DNA of 5,344 bases from an uncultured Faecalibacterium sp. GTDB lineage: Bacteria > Bacillota > Clostridia > Oscillospirales > Ruminococcaceae. The notes under the pieces are model-generated. The model worked only from the letters and a program-made list of their open reading frames with translations. It made no database searches and was not told where the DNA came from. The stretch covers positions 1-5,344 of the forward strand of contig CALDLZ010000455.1 in the NCBI GenBank assembly GCA_937915335.1. Direction: 5' to 3'. Positions 1-5,291 of the stretch are shown in pieces; the first letter of the stretch is position 1, and each line of letters starts with the position of its first letter. The translations under genes and the position numbers were made by a program.

Positions 1-45
1 CTCAAGCACTGCACCCCAAAAGAATACCGTGAAAAATTCTGTTGA
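1..45 (+). CDS. C-terminal end of a probable AraC-family transcriptional regulator (partial)
   Basis: Reading frame 1 is open from the window edge and ends at TGA (43-45), giving LKHCTPKEYREKFC. The pattern T-P-K-E-Y-R-E-K-F close to the stop is the usual end of the second helix-turn-helix of AraC/XylS regulators, where the last helix reads roughly 'TGxTPxEYRxxF'. Only 14 residues are visible, so the family call is an inference from this tail and from context. An AraC-type regulator directly ahead of a MATE exporter is a common pairing in Firmicutes. The next gene starts 30 bases downstream with no terminator between them, which suggests co-transcription and possibly control of the exporter by this protein. 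Confidence 0.6.
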   Translation, partial: LKHCTPKEYREKFC

Positions 46-75
46 GAAATTGCGAAAAAAGGAGAATCAGACTCC

Positions 76-1395
76 ATGCAGCGTAGTTTGACCCAAGGCC
101 CTATTACGAAAAATATTCTGCTGTTTGCCCTGCCGCTGATGTTCGGCAACCTGCTGCAGCAGATGTACAACATTGCCGACACCTGGGTGGTGGGCCGCTT
201 CCTCGGCGCGGACGCGCTGGCGGCGGTGGGGTCCTCCTACACCCTGATGACCTTCCTGACCTCCATCCTGCTGGGTCTGTGCATGGGCAGCGGTGCGGCG
301 GTCTCCATGCAGTATGGCAGCGGCGAGACCGATAAAATGCGGCAGAGCGTGTTTCAGTCCTTCGTGCTCATTGCGGGCATTGCGCTGGTGCTCAACCTGC
401 TGGTCTATCTGGGCATGGACGGCATCCTCTGGGTGCTGCGGGTGCCCACGGAGCTTCGCCCGCTGATGAAGGATTATCTGCTTATCATCTTTCTGGGCAT
501 TGTGGCGACATTTTTATATAACTTTTTCGCCAACCTCCTGCGGGCCATCGGTAACTCCATGGTGCCGCTGGCGTTTCTGGCCGTGTCGGCGATCCTGAAC
601 GTGATCCTGGATCTGGTCTGTGTCCTGGCGCTTCACTGGGGCGTAAAGGGGGCCGCCGGGGCCACGGTCTTTTCCCAGTATGTGTCGGGCGTGGGCATCG
701 GGCTCTACACCCTGAAAAAGTTCCCGCAGCTCTGCCTCAAGCGTACCGACTGTAAGTGGGACAAGCAGAACCTTGCCAACATTTTGAACCTATCGGTGAT
801 GACCAGCGTTCAGCAGTCCATTATGAATTTCGGCATCCTGCTGGTGCAGGGTCTGGTCAACAGCTTTGGTACCGTTATCATGGCGGCCTTTGCGGCGGCG
901 GTGAAGATCGACTCCTTTGCCTATATGCCGGTGCAGGATTTCGGCAACGCCTTCTCGACCTATGTTGCCCAGAACTACGGGGCAAACCAGCCTGACCGCA
1001 TCAAAAAGGGTATCCACAGTGCCGGGCTGACCAGCGCGGTGTTCTGCATTATCATCAGCGTGCTGGTCTGTGCCTTTGCCGCCCCGCTTATGGGCGTTTT
1101 CATCGACCTGTCCCAGACCGAGATCATCTTGGCGGGTGTGCACTACCTCCACATCGAGGGGGCCTGCTATATTGGCATCGGCACGCTGTTCCTGCTTTAT
1201 GGCTACTACCGTGCCATCAATCAGCCGGGCATGTCGGTCATCCTGACCATCGCTTCTCTCGGCACCCGTGTGGCGCTGGCCTACCTGCTCTCCGCCACCC
1301 CGCTGGGTGTGACCGGTATCTGGCTCAGCGTGCCCATCGGCTGGGCCCTGGCGGATGTCATTGGCATTGGGTATTATTTGAAGAAGAAAGCATAA
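76..1395 (+). CDS. MATE family multidrug/toxin efflux transporter
   Basis: This is a polytopic inner-membrane secondary transporter of the MATE family (NorM/DinF-like), expected to export cationic drugs or metabolites in exchange for Na+ or H+. At 439 aa it matches the usual family length, and about 12 hydrophobic segments can be followed from end to end. The first MatE domain covers roughly residues 17-177, with the typical loop QQMYNIADTWVVGRFLGA (28-45) after TM1 and RAIGNSMVP (156-164). The second covers about 237-397, with PVQDFGNAFSTYVAQNYGA (285-303) followed by the cytoplasmic PDRIKKG (306-312). The protein ends in a basic KKKA tail. The start ATG follows AAGGAG (59-64) at an 11-nt spacing. 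It lies 30 nt after the AraC-like stop, so it is probably the second gene of that unit. A strong terminator follows immediately. Substrate cannot be told from sequence; DinF-type or regulator-linked drug export are both possible. Confidence 0.95.
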   Translation: MQRSLTQGPITKNILLFALPLMFGNLLQQMYNIADTWVVGRFLGADALAAVGSSYTLMTFLTSILLGLCMGSGAAVSMQYGSGETDKMRQSVFQSFVLIAGIALVLNLLVYLGMDGILWVLRVPTELRPLMKDYLLIIFLGIVATFLYNFFANLLRAIGNSMVPLAFLAVSAILNVILDLVCVLALHWGVKGAAGATVFSQYVSGVGIGLYTLKKFPQLCLKRTDCKWDKQNLANILNLSVMTSVQQSIMNFGILLVQGLVNSFGTVIMAAFAAAVKIDSFAYMPVQDFGNAFSTYVAQNYGANQPDRIKKGIHSAGLTSAVFCIIISVLVCAFAAPLMGVFIDLSQTEIILAGVHYLHIEGACYIGIGTLFLLYGYYRAINQPGMSVILTIASLGTRVALAYLLSATPLGVTGIWLSVPIGWALADVIGIGYYLKKKA

Positions 1396-1398
1396 AAC

Positions 1399-1457
1399 GA
1401 TCCCCCGCCGCAAGACGTGTCCTGGCACGCTTACGGCGGGGGATCTTGTTTTTGTTT
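1399..1457. terminator. Strong, probably bidirectional, Rho-independent terminator between convergent genes
   Basis: A perfect 12-bp stem is formed by GATCCCCCGCCG (1399-1410) and CGGCGGGGGATC (1434-1445). It continues inward past one mismatch with AAG/CTT (1412-1414 with 1430-1432) and CGTG/CACG (1416-1419 with 1426-1429), leaving a small loop at 1420-1425. On the plus strand it is followed by TTGTTTTTGTTT, a good U-tract, only 3 bases after the MATE stop. Read on the minus strand, the same hairpin follows the esterase stop by about 31 nt and is succeeded by GTTTTATG, a weaker U-run. It therefore most likely ends both converging transcripts, more efficiently on the plus strand. Confidence 0.88.
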
Positions 1458-1476
1458 GGTTTTGGGAGGGCAGAGC

Positions 1477-2835
1477 TTATTCGCCCACAGCCTTGACGTT
1501 CTGCATCGTCCACATCAGCTTCTGGACATCCACGCTGCCCATGTGGGTGGGTCCCTCGCCCAGGCACAGGAAATCAGGCTGGGCGGCGGTGGTGGGCTGC
1601 CACTGGGGCAGGCCCGCGCCGTTGGGGTCACCGGTCTTGGCAAAGGTGGTCAGGTAATCCACCATCTGGGCACTGAGGGCGGTATCCTTCTCGGTGAAGG
1701 GACGCCAGCAGTGCTCCAACGTACCGAACCAGTACCACAGGTCGCTGGAATGCCAGGCACCGTGGTCATCGCCGGGGAGCTGACGGTCAAAGAACCAGCC
1801 GTAGGTATCGGGGTTCTGGGTGCACCAGTCGTGGGCCATCTGGTAGAGGTAGGGCGGGACGATGTCCTCGCTGGTCATGCCGATCAGGTAGGGGATATGG
1901 TGCTGCTCGTTGGCGGCCAGCGTCTCGGGGCCGGTCTTGATCTGGAAGCGGCCATCCACCACGGGCTCACAGCCCAGACCCTTGAGCTGGGGCTGAGTAC
2001 GGGTGGCATCCCAAGCGGCAAACAGCTTGGCGGGCTCGAGGGCGCGGAACTCGGCCAGCGTCTTGCACCCGGCGGCTTCCATGACCTGTTTCCAGAACGG
2101 GTAATGGGCCTCGGCGGGCTTTGCCACCAGCATCTTGCTCACGCCACCGCCGCTGCTCAATACAGCCTTGGTGAACAGGCCCCTGGTGATGGGGGAGAGG
2201 ACGAGCTGCTGGACGCTCATTGCACCGGCGCTCTGGCCCATGATGGTGATGTTGTCCTTGTCGCCGCCGAAGGCTGCGATGTTTTTCCGCACCCACTGCA
2301 GGGCGGCCAGCTGATCCATGAAAGCGTAGTTGCCGGTAAAGCCGGCCTCCTCGGCCAGCTCGGGCAGGCAGACAAAGCCCATGGGTCCCAGGCGGTAGTT
2401 GATGGTCACGGCCACACAGCCCTTGGTGGGCCAAACGGGGCCGTCGAAGTGCTTCTCGTGACCGCAGCCGCCCGTGAAACCGCCGCCGTGGATGTAGAAG
2501 ATGACCGGCAGCTTATCCTCGGGGGTGGCGCTGGCGGGGGTCCAGATGTTCAGGAACAGGCAGTCCTCGCTGTAAGTGTAAGTTTCGCCCTTGCGGAACT
2601 CGTTGTAGTAGAACGCCTTGGCGCTGGTCTCGGCTTCGTTGTAGAAGGAGCGGGGCTGGTAGCAGCAGGCACCGTATTGGGTGGCATCATAGATGCCCTC
2701 CCAGTGGGTGACAGGGGTGGGGTACTCCCACCGCCCGGCGGTGGCGTAGCGGATGCCCTTGTAAGCGGCGATGCCCGGCCACTGACAATCCGTGCCGGAG
2801 ATCACGCCGCAGGGCGTGGTGCGTTCAAAGCTCAT
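1477..2835 (-). CDS. Type-B carboxylesterase (carboxylesterase/lipase family, alpha/beta hydrolase)
   Basis: This predicted serine hydrolase cleaves carboxylic esters and belongs to the COesterase (type-B) family that includes Bacillus p-nitrobenzyl esterase. No signal peptide is visible, so it should act in the cytoplasm. Motifs seen in order are the type-B signature EDCLFLNIW (90-98), the oxyanion-hole loop HGGGF (116-120), the helix segment NYAFMDQLAALQWVRKNI (169-186), and the nucleophile elbow GQSAG (200-204) with Ser202. The catalytic acid lies in GMTSED (319-324), probably Asp324 where relatives usually have Glu, and the catalytic His is His362 in GAWHSSDLWYWFG. At 452 aa it is somewhat shorter than the 480-500 aa of classical members but looks complete. 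The start has AAGGAGG (2843-2849) seven bases upstream. It follows the helicase-loader gene by 18 nt with no terminator or clear separate promoter, so it is probably the last gene of the primosome operon although its chemistry is unrelated. The natural substrate is unknown. Confidence 0.92.
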   Translation of the reverse strand: MSFERTTPCGVISGTDCQWPGIAAYKGIRYATAGRWEYPTPVTHWEGIYDATQYGACCYQPRSFYNEAETSAKAFYYNEFRKGETYTYSEDCLFLNIWTPASATPEDKLPVIFYIHGGGFTGGCGHEKHFDGPVWPTKGCVAVTINYRLGPMGFVCLPELAEEAGFTGNYAFMDQLAALQWVRKNIAAFGGDKDNITIMGQSAGAMSVQQLVLSPITRGLFTKAVLSSGGGVSKMLVAKPAEAHYPFWKQVMEAAGCKTLAEFRALEPAKLFAAWDATRTQPQLKGLGCEPVVDGRFQIKTGPETLAANEQHHIPYLIGMTSEDIVPPYLYQMAHDWCTQNPDTYGWFFDRQLPGDDHGAWHSSDLWYWFGTLEHCWRPFTEKDTALSAQMVDYLTTFAKTGDPNGAGLPQWQPTTAAQPDFLCLGEGPTHMGSVDVQKLMWTMQNVKAVGE

Positions 2836-2853
2836 GGGGAAACCTCCTTATAT

Positions 2854-3831
2854 TTATTCCGCCGCTTTCAGGCCCCGAATGTCCTCGCCCACGAACAGGC
2901 AGGGGACAAAGGAGGAAAGGCGGCTGGAAATTTTTTCGGTGTACAGCTTTTCCAAAAGAGCGCCATCGGTGATGTTGGTGGTGACGATGGTGGGCAGCTT
3001 TGCCCCCAGCCGGTTGTTCAGCAGGCTGTACAGGGTGCTGAGGAAGAAGCTGGAATTGAACTCGGTGCCCAGATCGTCCAGGATGAGCAGGTCGGCACCG
3101 GCGGCGGTCTGGAGCAGAGTCTCTTCCTCACCGCCAGGATCAGAACCGAAATGTAAGGCTTCCAGCTTGCCGAAAAAGTCCGGGCTGGAAACATAGATCA
3201 CGTCAAAGCCCTTTTGCAGCACAATGCCTGCAATGGCAAGGGCGGCATGGGTCTTGCCCAGACCAGCATTGCCGAAGAGCATCAGGCTCTCGCTGTTGTG
3301 GTCAAATTCCTCGGCATAGCTGCGCAGATCGTCCAGCAGGCCGCCCATGTAGGTGCGGATGGGCTCGCCCAGCTTTTCATCCATAGTGTTGGGGTAGTAC
3401 CGCAGCTCCATGGTGTCAAAGCTGGAAATGGACAGGCTGGAAAGTGCCTCGATCTCCTCCCGGCGGAGATCCTGCATCAGCTTGTGGACGCACTCGCAGG
3501 TGCGGCCCTCAAAGCTGCCGGTATCCTGGCATTTTTTGCAGGTAAATTTCGGCTCCAGCGCGTCAGCCGGGCGGCCGCTGGCGGCCAGCAGGGCGGTGAG
3601 CTCCTGTTTGGCCTTGCTCAGGGCGGCGGCGGCTTCGGTGCGGTCTTTGCCGGAAGCGCCCGCCAGTGCACAGCGGATGCCCCGCACCCGCACCTCGTCC
3701 TCGGCATGACGCAGGGCAGGGATGGCGGCTTCGGCTTCGGCCCGGGCATCCTCGGCGTTGGCCCGGGCGACCTGCCGCCGCAGGGCCAACGTGCGCATGG
3801 CATCCTGATAAAGTTCCTGTTTGGTACGCAT
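2854..3831 (-). CDS. DnaC/DnaI-like AAA+ helicase loader (IstB-like ATP-binding protein)
   Basis: This is predicted to load the replicative DnaB-type helicase onto DNA during replication initiation or restart. The 325-aa protein starts with a charged, alanine-rich helical region (about 14-86, likely coiled coil). A cysteine cluster follows, C98-x2-C101-x10-C112-x-C114 (CKKCQDTG...CEC), which should bind zinc as in the N-terminal part of Clostridia and Bacillus loaders. The AAA+ domain has Walker A GNAGLGKT (187-194), Walker B LLILDDLGTE (248-257, Asp252/Asp253), a sensor-1 TTN ending at Asn286, and an arginine-finger candidate Arg304 in KISSRLSS. Its start is preceded by AAGGAG (3837-3842), which overlaps the TAA stop of the DnaD-like gene (TAAGGAG); the gap is 9 nt. 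IstB, the IS21 transposition helper, shares the ATPase fold. There is no transposase neighbour here, and the zinc cluster and DnaD partner favour a chromosomal loader. Confidence 0.92.
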   Translation of the reverse strand: MRTKQELYQDAMRTLALRRQVARANAEDARAEAEAAIPALRHAEDEVRVRGIRCALAGASGKDRTEAAAALSKAKQELTALLAASGRPADALEPKFTCKKCQDTGSFEGRTCECVHKLMQDLRREEIEALSSLSISSFDTMELRYYPNTMDEKLGEPIRTYMGGLLDDLRSYAEEFDHNSESLMLFGNAGLGKTHAALAIAGIVLQKGFDVIYVSSPDFFGKLEALHFGSDPGGEEETLLQTAAGADLLILDDLGTEFNSSFFLSTLYSLLNNRLGAKLPTIVTTNITDGALLEKLYTEKISSRLSSFVPCLFVGEDIRGLKAAE

Positions 3832-3840
3832 AAAAGCTCC

Positions 3841-4767
3841 TTATTCTGCAGGCGCATCCGTCTTTTTCCTGAGCGGACGGCGGCGGACAGCGTTCTTGAG
3901 AAAATCGTTTCCGCTGGGCTCGGCGCGATCCACCCGGAGATTCCGGCTGGCACCTGCCCCGGCCACCGGACCCCGCACATCGTGAATGGTGCGCAGACCC
4001 TTGGCGTTCCAGGTTTTGAGGATGCTGTTCCAGTACCAGAGATCCCGCTTGGGCCCGGCCTGGATGGCGGCTTCCTGCACCATGGCATCGTCGTAGCCGT
4101 AAACTTCGTACCAGCGGGCAATGGCCTTGCGCCCGCCGAGGGTCAGCTCGGTGTCGGAGATGTTCAGCAGGCCGCAGACGTACTGTTCCCGCTGGGTGCG
4201 CAGGGCCAGCAGCTGTAAGTGCGCGTCTGCCTGCTCGCCGGTCTCCACGCCCTCAGCGCGCCAGACCTTCAATTCATGGCTGACAGCGCCCATCGTCCGC
4301 TTGCCCCGGCTGGCTACATAGGCAACGCAGAGCATGACCGTTTCGGGCGCGTAAGCATCCTGCACATAAAAGTTTACCAGCTTCTCCATCTCGGGATGGG
4401 TCAGAGGGCGGGCAAAGCTGGTCTGCGCGCAGTCGATGAGGGAGGAGATCATGGGGTCAGTGCGGCTTGCCGCCGCGATCTCGGCCCAGGTCATGGGGGC
4501 GGGAGCTGTGGGCTCCTCGCCCGGGGCGGCGTTCTCCTCGTAACGTTCCAGCAGACCCGCGCCGGCCCAAAAAGCCAGCGCGCTCTCGGCGGTTATCTTA
4601 CTGCGGAGTTTCAGGTCGGCGCAGATCTTTTCCGGGTCGGTGATTCCGGTAGCCAGCACGTACAGGGCGACACGCACGTTGTACTCCTCGGCGATGCCCA
4701 GCTTGGAAAAAATCAGCTGGGGCACCGGGATGGTGTCGCCCTTGAGTTCTTTCAGTCGATAGATCAT
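3841..4767 (-). CDS. DnaD-domain primosome/replisome organiser protein with two DnaD-like domains
   Basis: DnaD/DnaB-type proteins of Firmicutes bind and remodel DNA and help the loader place the replicative helicase. In this 308-aa protein, residues 1-77 look like a winged-helix N-terminal domain (DDBH1-like). After a proline/alanine linker (about 80-95) come two helical DnaD-like (DDBH2, Pfam DnaB_2 type) domains. The first covers about 105-172 and ends in a partly matching HELKVW (164-169). The second covers about 190-260 and contains the diagnostic YxxxILxxW as YWNSILKTW (245-253). The tail is basic (RRRPLRKK, 295-302), as expected for DNA contact. The start is set by AAGGAG (4772-4777), which overlaps the preceding TAA and lies only 4 nt from the ATG. 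It is translated from the same unit as the helicase loader immediately downstream, the usual DnaD-then-loader order in Clostridia. Two DDBH2 units recall Bacillus DnaB more than DnaD. A phage replisome organiser is possible, but no phage genes are visible. Confidence 0.88.
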   Translation of the reverse strand: MIYRLKELKGDTIPVPQLIFSKLGIAEEYNVRVALYVLATGITDPEKICADLKLRSKITAESALAFWAGAGLLERYEENAAPGEEPTAPAPMTWAEIAAASRTDPMISSLIDCAQTSFARPLTHPEMEKLVNFYVQDAYAPETVMLCVAYVASRGKRTMGAVSHELKVWRAEGVETGEQADAHLQLLALRTQREQYVCGLLNISDTELTLGGRKAIARWYEVYGYDDAMVQEAAIQAGPKRDLWYWNSILKTWNAKGLRTIHDVRGPVAGAGASRNLRVDRAEPSGNDFLKNAVRRRPLRKKTDAPAE

Positions 4768-4775
4768 AGTGCTCC

Positions 4776-5150
4776 TTATTTCTGCGGCTCAGCATCCGGC
4801 TCCGGTGCGGGCGGGGTCCAAGGGTCACAGTCCAGAATGGACGGGTGCGCCTTCCAGCGCTCGATCTCGGCGTTGTAAGCGTTGTTCAGATAATCCGCAA
4901 CCGCCGCGCGGCCCTCCTCGGTCAGGGGGAAGACCTCCCGCCGTCGCAAGGCCGGGTCGGTCTTGTCCAGCGTCCAGGGCTCGGGCCAGACATCCACCGT
5001 GATGATGCCCTCTTCCTTTTTGGCATCCTCGCCGCCGTCCGGGTCGGGCACGGCGCGCTTGCCTGGGGTGATGAGATAACGCATCCCGTCCTCGTTGCCG
5101 CTGAATGAATTTTTGTTCCGCATATAATGCAGCATAGGCACAAAGATCAT
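4776..5150 (-). CDS. Conserved-looking small protein of unknown function, first gene of the primosome operon
   Basis: I do not recognise this 124-aa protein. It is soluble with no signal peptide or membrane segment. The N-terminal part MIFVPMLHYMRNKNSFSG (1-18) and GMRYLI (22-27) is followed by an acidic, low-complexity stretch (about 34-47). Next come the aromatic VDVWPEPWTLDKTDPALRR block (52-70) and FPLTEEGR with a helix (74-100). It ends in a proline/acid-rich tail (109-124). Start choice: an in-frame ATG 12 codons upstream (5184-5186) has no ribosome binding site and lies inside the -10 box TATAATG, so it cannot be on the mRNA. The ATG at 5148-5150 has GGAAGGAA six bases upstream and is preferred. 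The stop is 8 nt before the DnaD-like start, and that gene's Shine-Dalgarno overlaps the stop codon, suggesting translational coupling and perhaps a replication-related role. Function from context alone is speculation. Confidence 0.75.
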   Translation of the reverse strand: MIFVPMLHYMRNKNSFSGNEDGMRYLITPGKRAVPDPDGGEDAKKEEGIITVDVWPEPWTLDKTDPALRRREVFPLTEEGRAAVADYLNNAYNAEIERWKAHPSILDCDPWTPPAPEPDAEPQK

Positions 5151-5156
5151 GTAGAG

Positions 5157-5164
5157 TTCCTTCC
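5157..5164 (-). promoter_or_regulatory. Ribosome binding site that fixes the start of the small first gene
   Basis: On the minus strand GGAAGGAA (complement of TTCCTTCC) lies six bases before ATG 5150-5148. The upstream in-frame ATG (5186-5184) is preceded by GTTGCTTTAT, which has no purine-rich site. This decides in favour of the shorter protein. Confidence 0.8.
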
Positions 5165-5184
5165 ATTGTGTAAGTCTACCTTTC

Positions 5185-5212
5185 ATTATAAAGCAACTGG
5201 CGCAAAAAGCAA
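5185..5212 (-). promoter_or_regulatory. Sigma-A type promoter of the leftward DnaD/helicase-loader operon
   Basis: The minus strand reads TTGCTT (5212-5207), a 16-nt spacer, then a perfect TATAAT (5190-5185). Transcription should start near 5178, giving a 5' leader of about 28 nt before the ATG at 5150. The -35 matches the consensus only in TTG. An A-tract (GAAAAAAC, 5220-5213 on the minus strand) sits directly upstream and may act as an UP element. No other convincing promoter was seen inside the operon, so this one probably serves all four genes. Confidence 0.75.
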
Positions 5213-5247
5213 GTTTTTTCCGCCCGGCAGGTTTCGACAGAAAAAAC
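5213..5247. repeat. 8-bp inverted repeat between the two divergent promoters
   Basis: GTTTTTTC (5213-5220) and GAAAAAAC (5240-5247) are exact reverse complements separated by 19 bases. Each promoter therefore sees GAAAAAAC just upstream of its own -35 box, abutting it for the leftward operon and 2 bases away for the tRNA promoter. The likely meaning is paired UP-like A-tracts; an operator with two half-sites is the alternative. Confidence 0.55.
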
Positions 5248-5249
5248 AG

Positions 5250-5278
5250 TTGACAAAAGCGCTGCGCTTTGCTACACT
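5250..5278 (+). promoter_or_regulatory. Promoter of the tRNA-Gly gene
   Basis: A perfect -35 TTGACA (5250-5255) is followed by a 17-nt spacer and TACACT (5273-5278), which matches TATAAT at four of six positions. Predicted initiation near 5285 leaves a leader of only about 7 nt before the tRNA, typical for stable RNA genes. The spacer contains the perfect palindrome AAAGCGC-T-GCGCTTT (5256-5270), described under findings. Confidence 0.82.
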
Positions 5279-5291
5279 AATAGAGCAATAT

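Noticed and set aside
61..75. A small GGAG/CTCC inverted repeat that could hide the ribosome binding site of the MATE gene.
   Set aside because: It has only 4 bp with a 7-nt loop, too weak to suggest regulation by itself.
790..1428. A minus-strand open frame of 212 codons opposite the MATE transporter.
   Set aside because: Its translation is rich in His, Asp, Arg and Gly with no domain, it starts inside the terminator hairpin, and it lies against a clear transporter gene.
1417..3156. A 579-codon open frame on the plus strand, opposite the esterase and part of the helicase loader.
   Set aside because: It spans two well-supported minus-strand genes and the gap between them. Its translation is glycine/alanine/valine-rich with no recognisable domain and no ribosome binding site. 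Stop-free antisense frames are expected opposite GC-rich genes.
2854..3831. Reading the AAA+ protein as IstB of an IS21-type insertion sequence.
   Set aside because: There is no IstA transposase, no terminal inverted repeats and no target duplication. The zinc cluster and the adjacent DnaD-like gene match chromosomal helicase loaders.
3214..4878. Plus-strand open frames at 3214-4218 and 4219-4878, opposite the helicase loader, the DnaD-like gene and the end of the small gene.
   Set aside because: They are antisense shadows with low-complexity Gly/Ala/Gln/His-rich translations, no family motifs and no start signals. The minus-strand frames have clear motifs, ribosome binding sites and operon spacing.
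5151..5179. A GTAGA/TCTAC inverted repeat in the 5' leader of the leftward operon, enclosing the Shine-Dalgarno.
   Set aside because: It is a 5-bp stem with a 19-nt loop, and its outer arm coincides with the predicted transcription start, so it is unlikely to form a stable RNA element.
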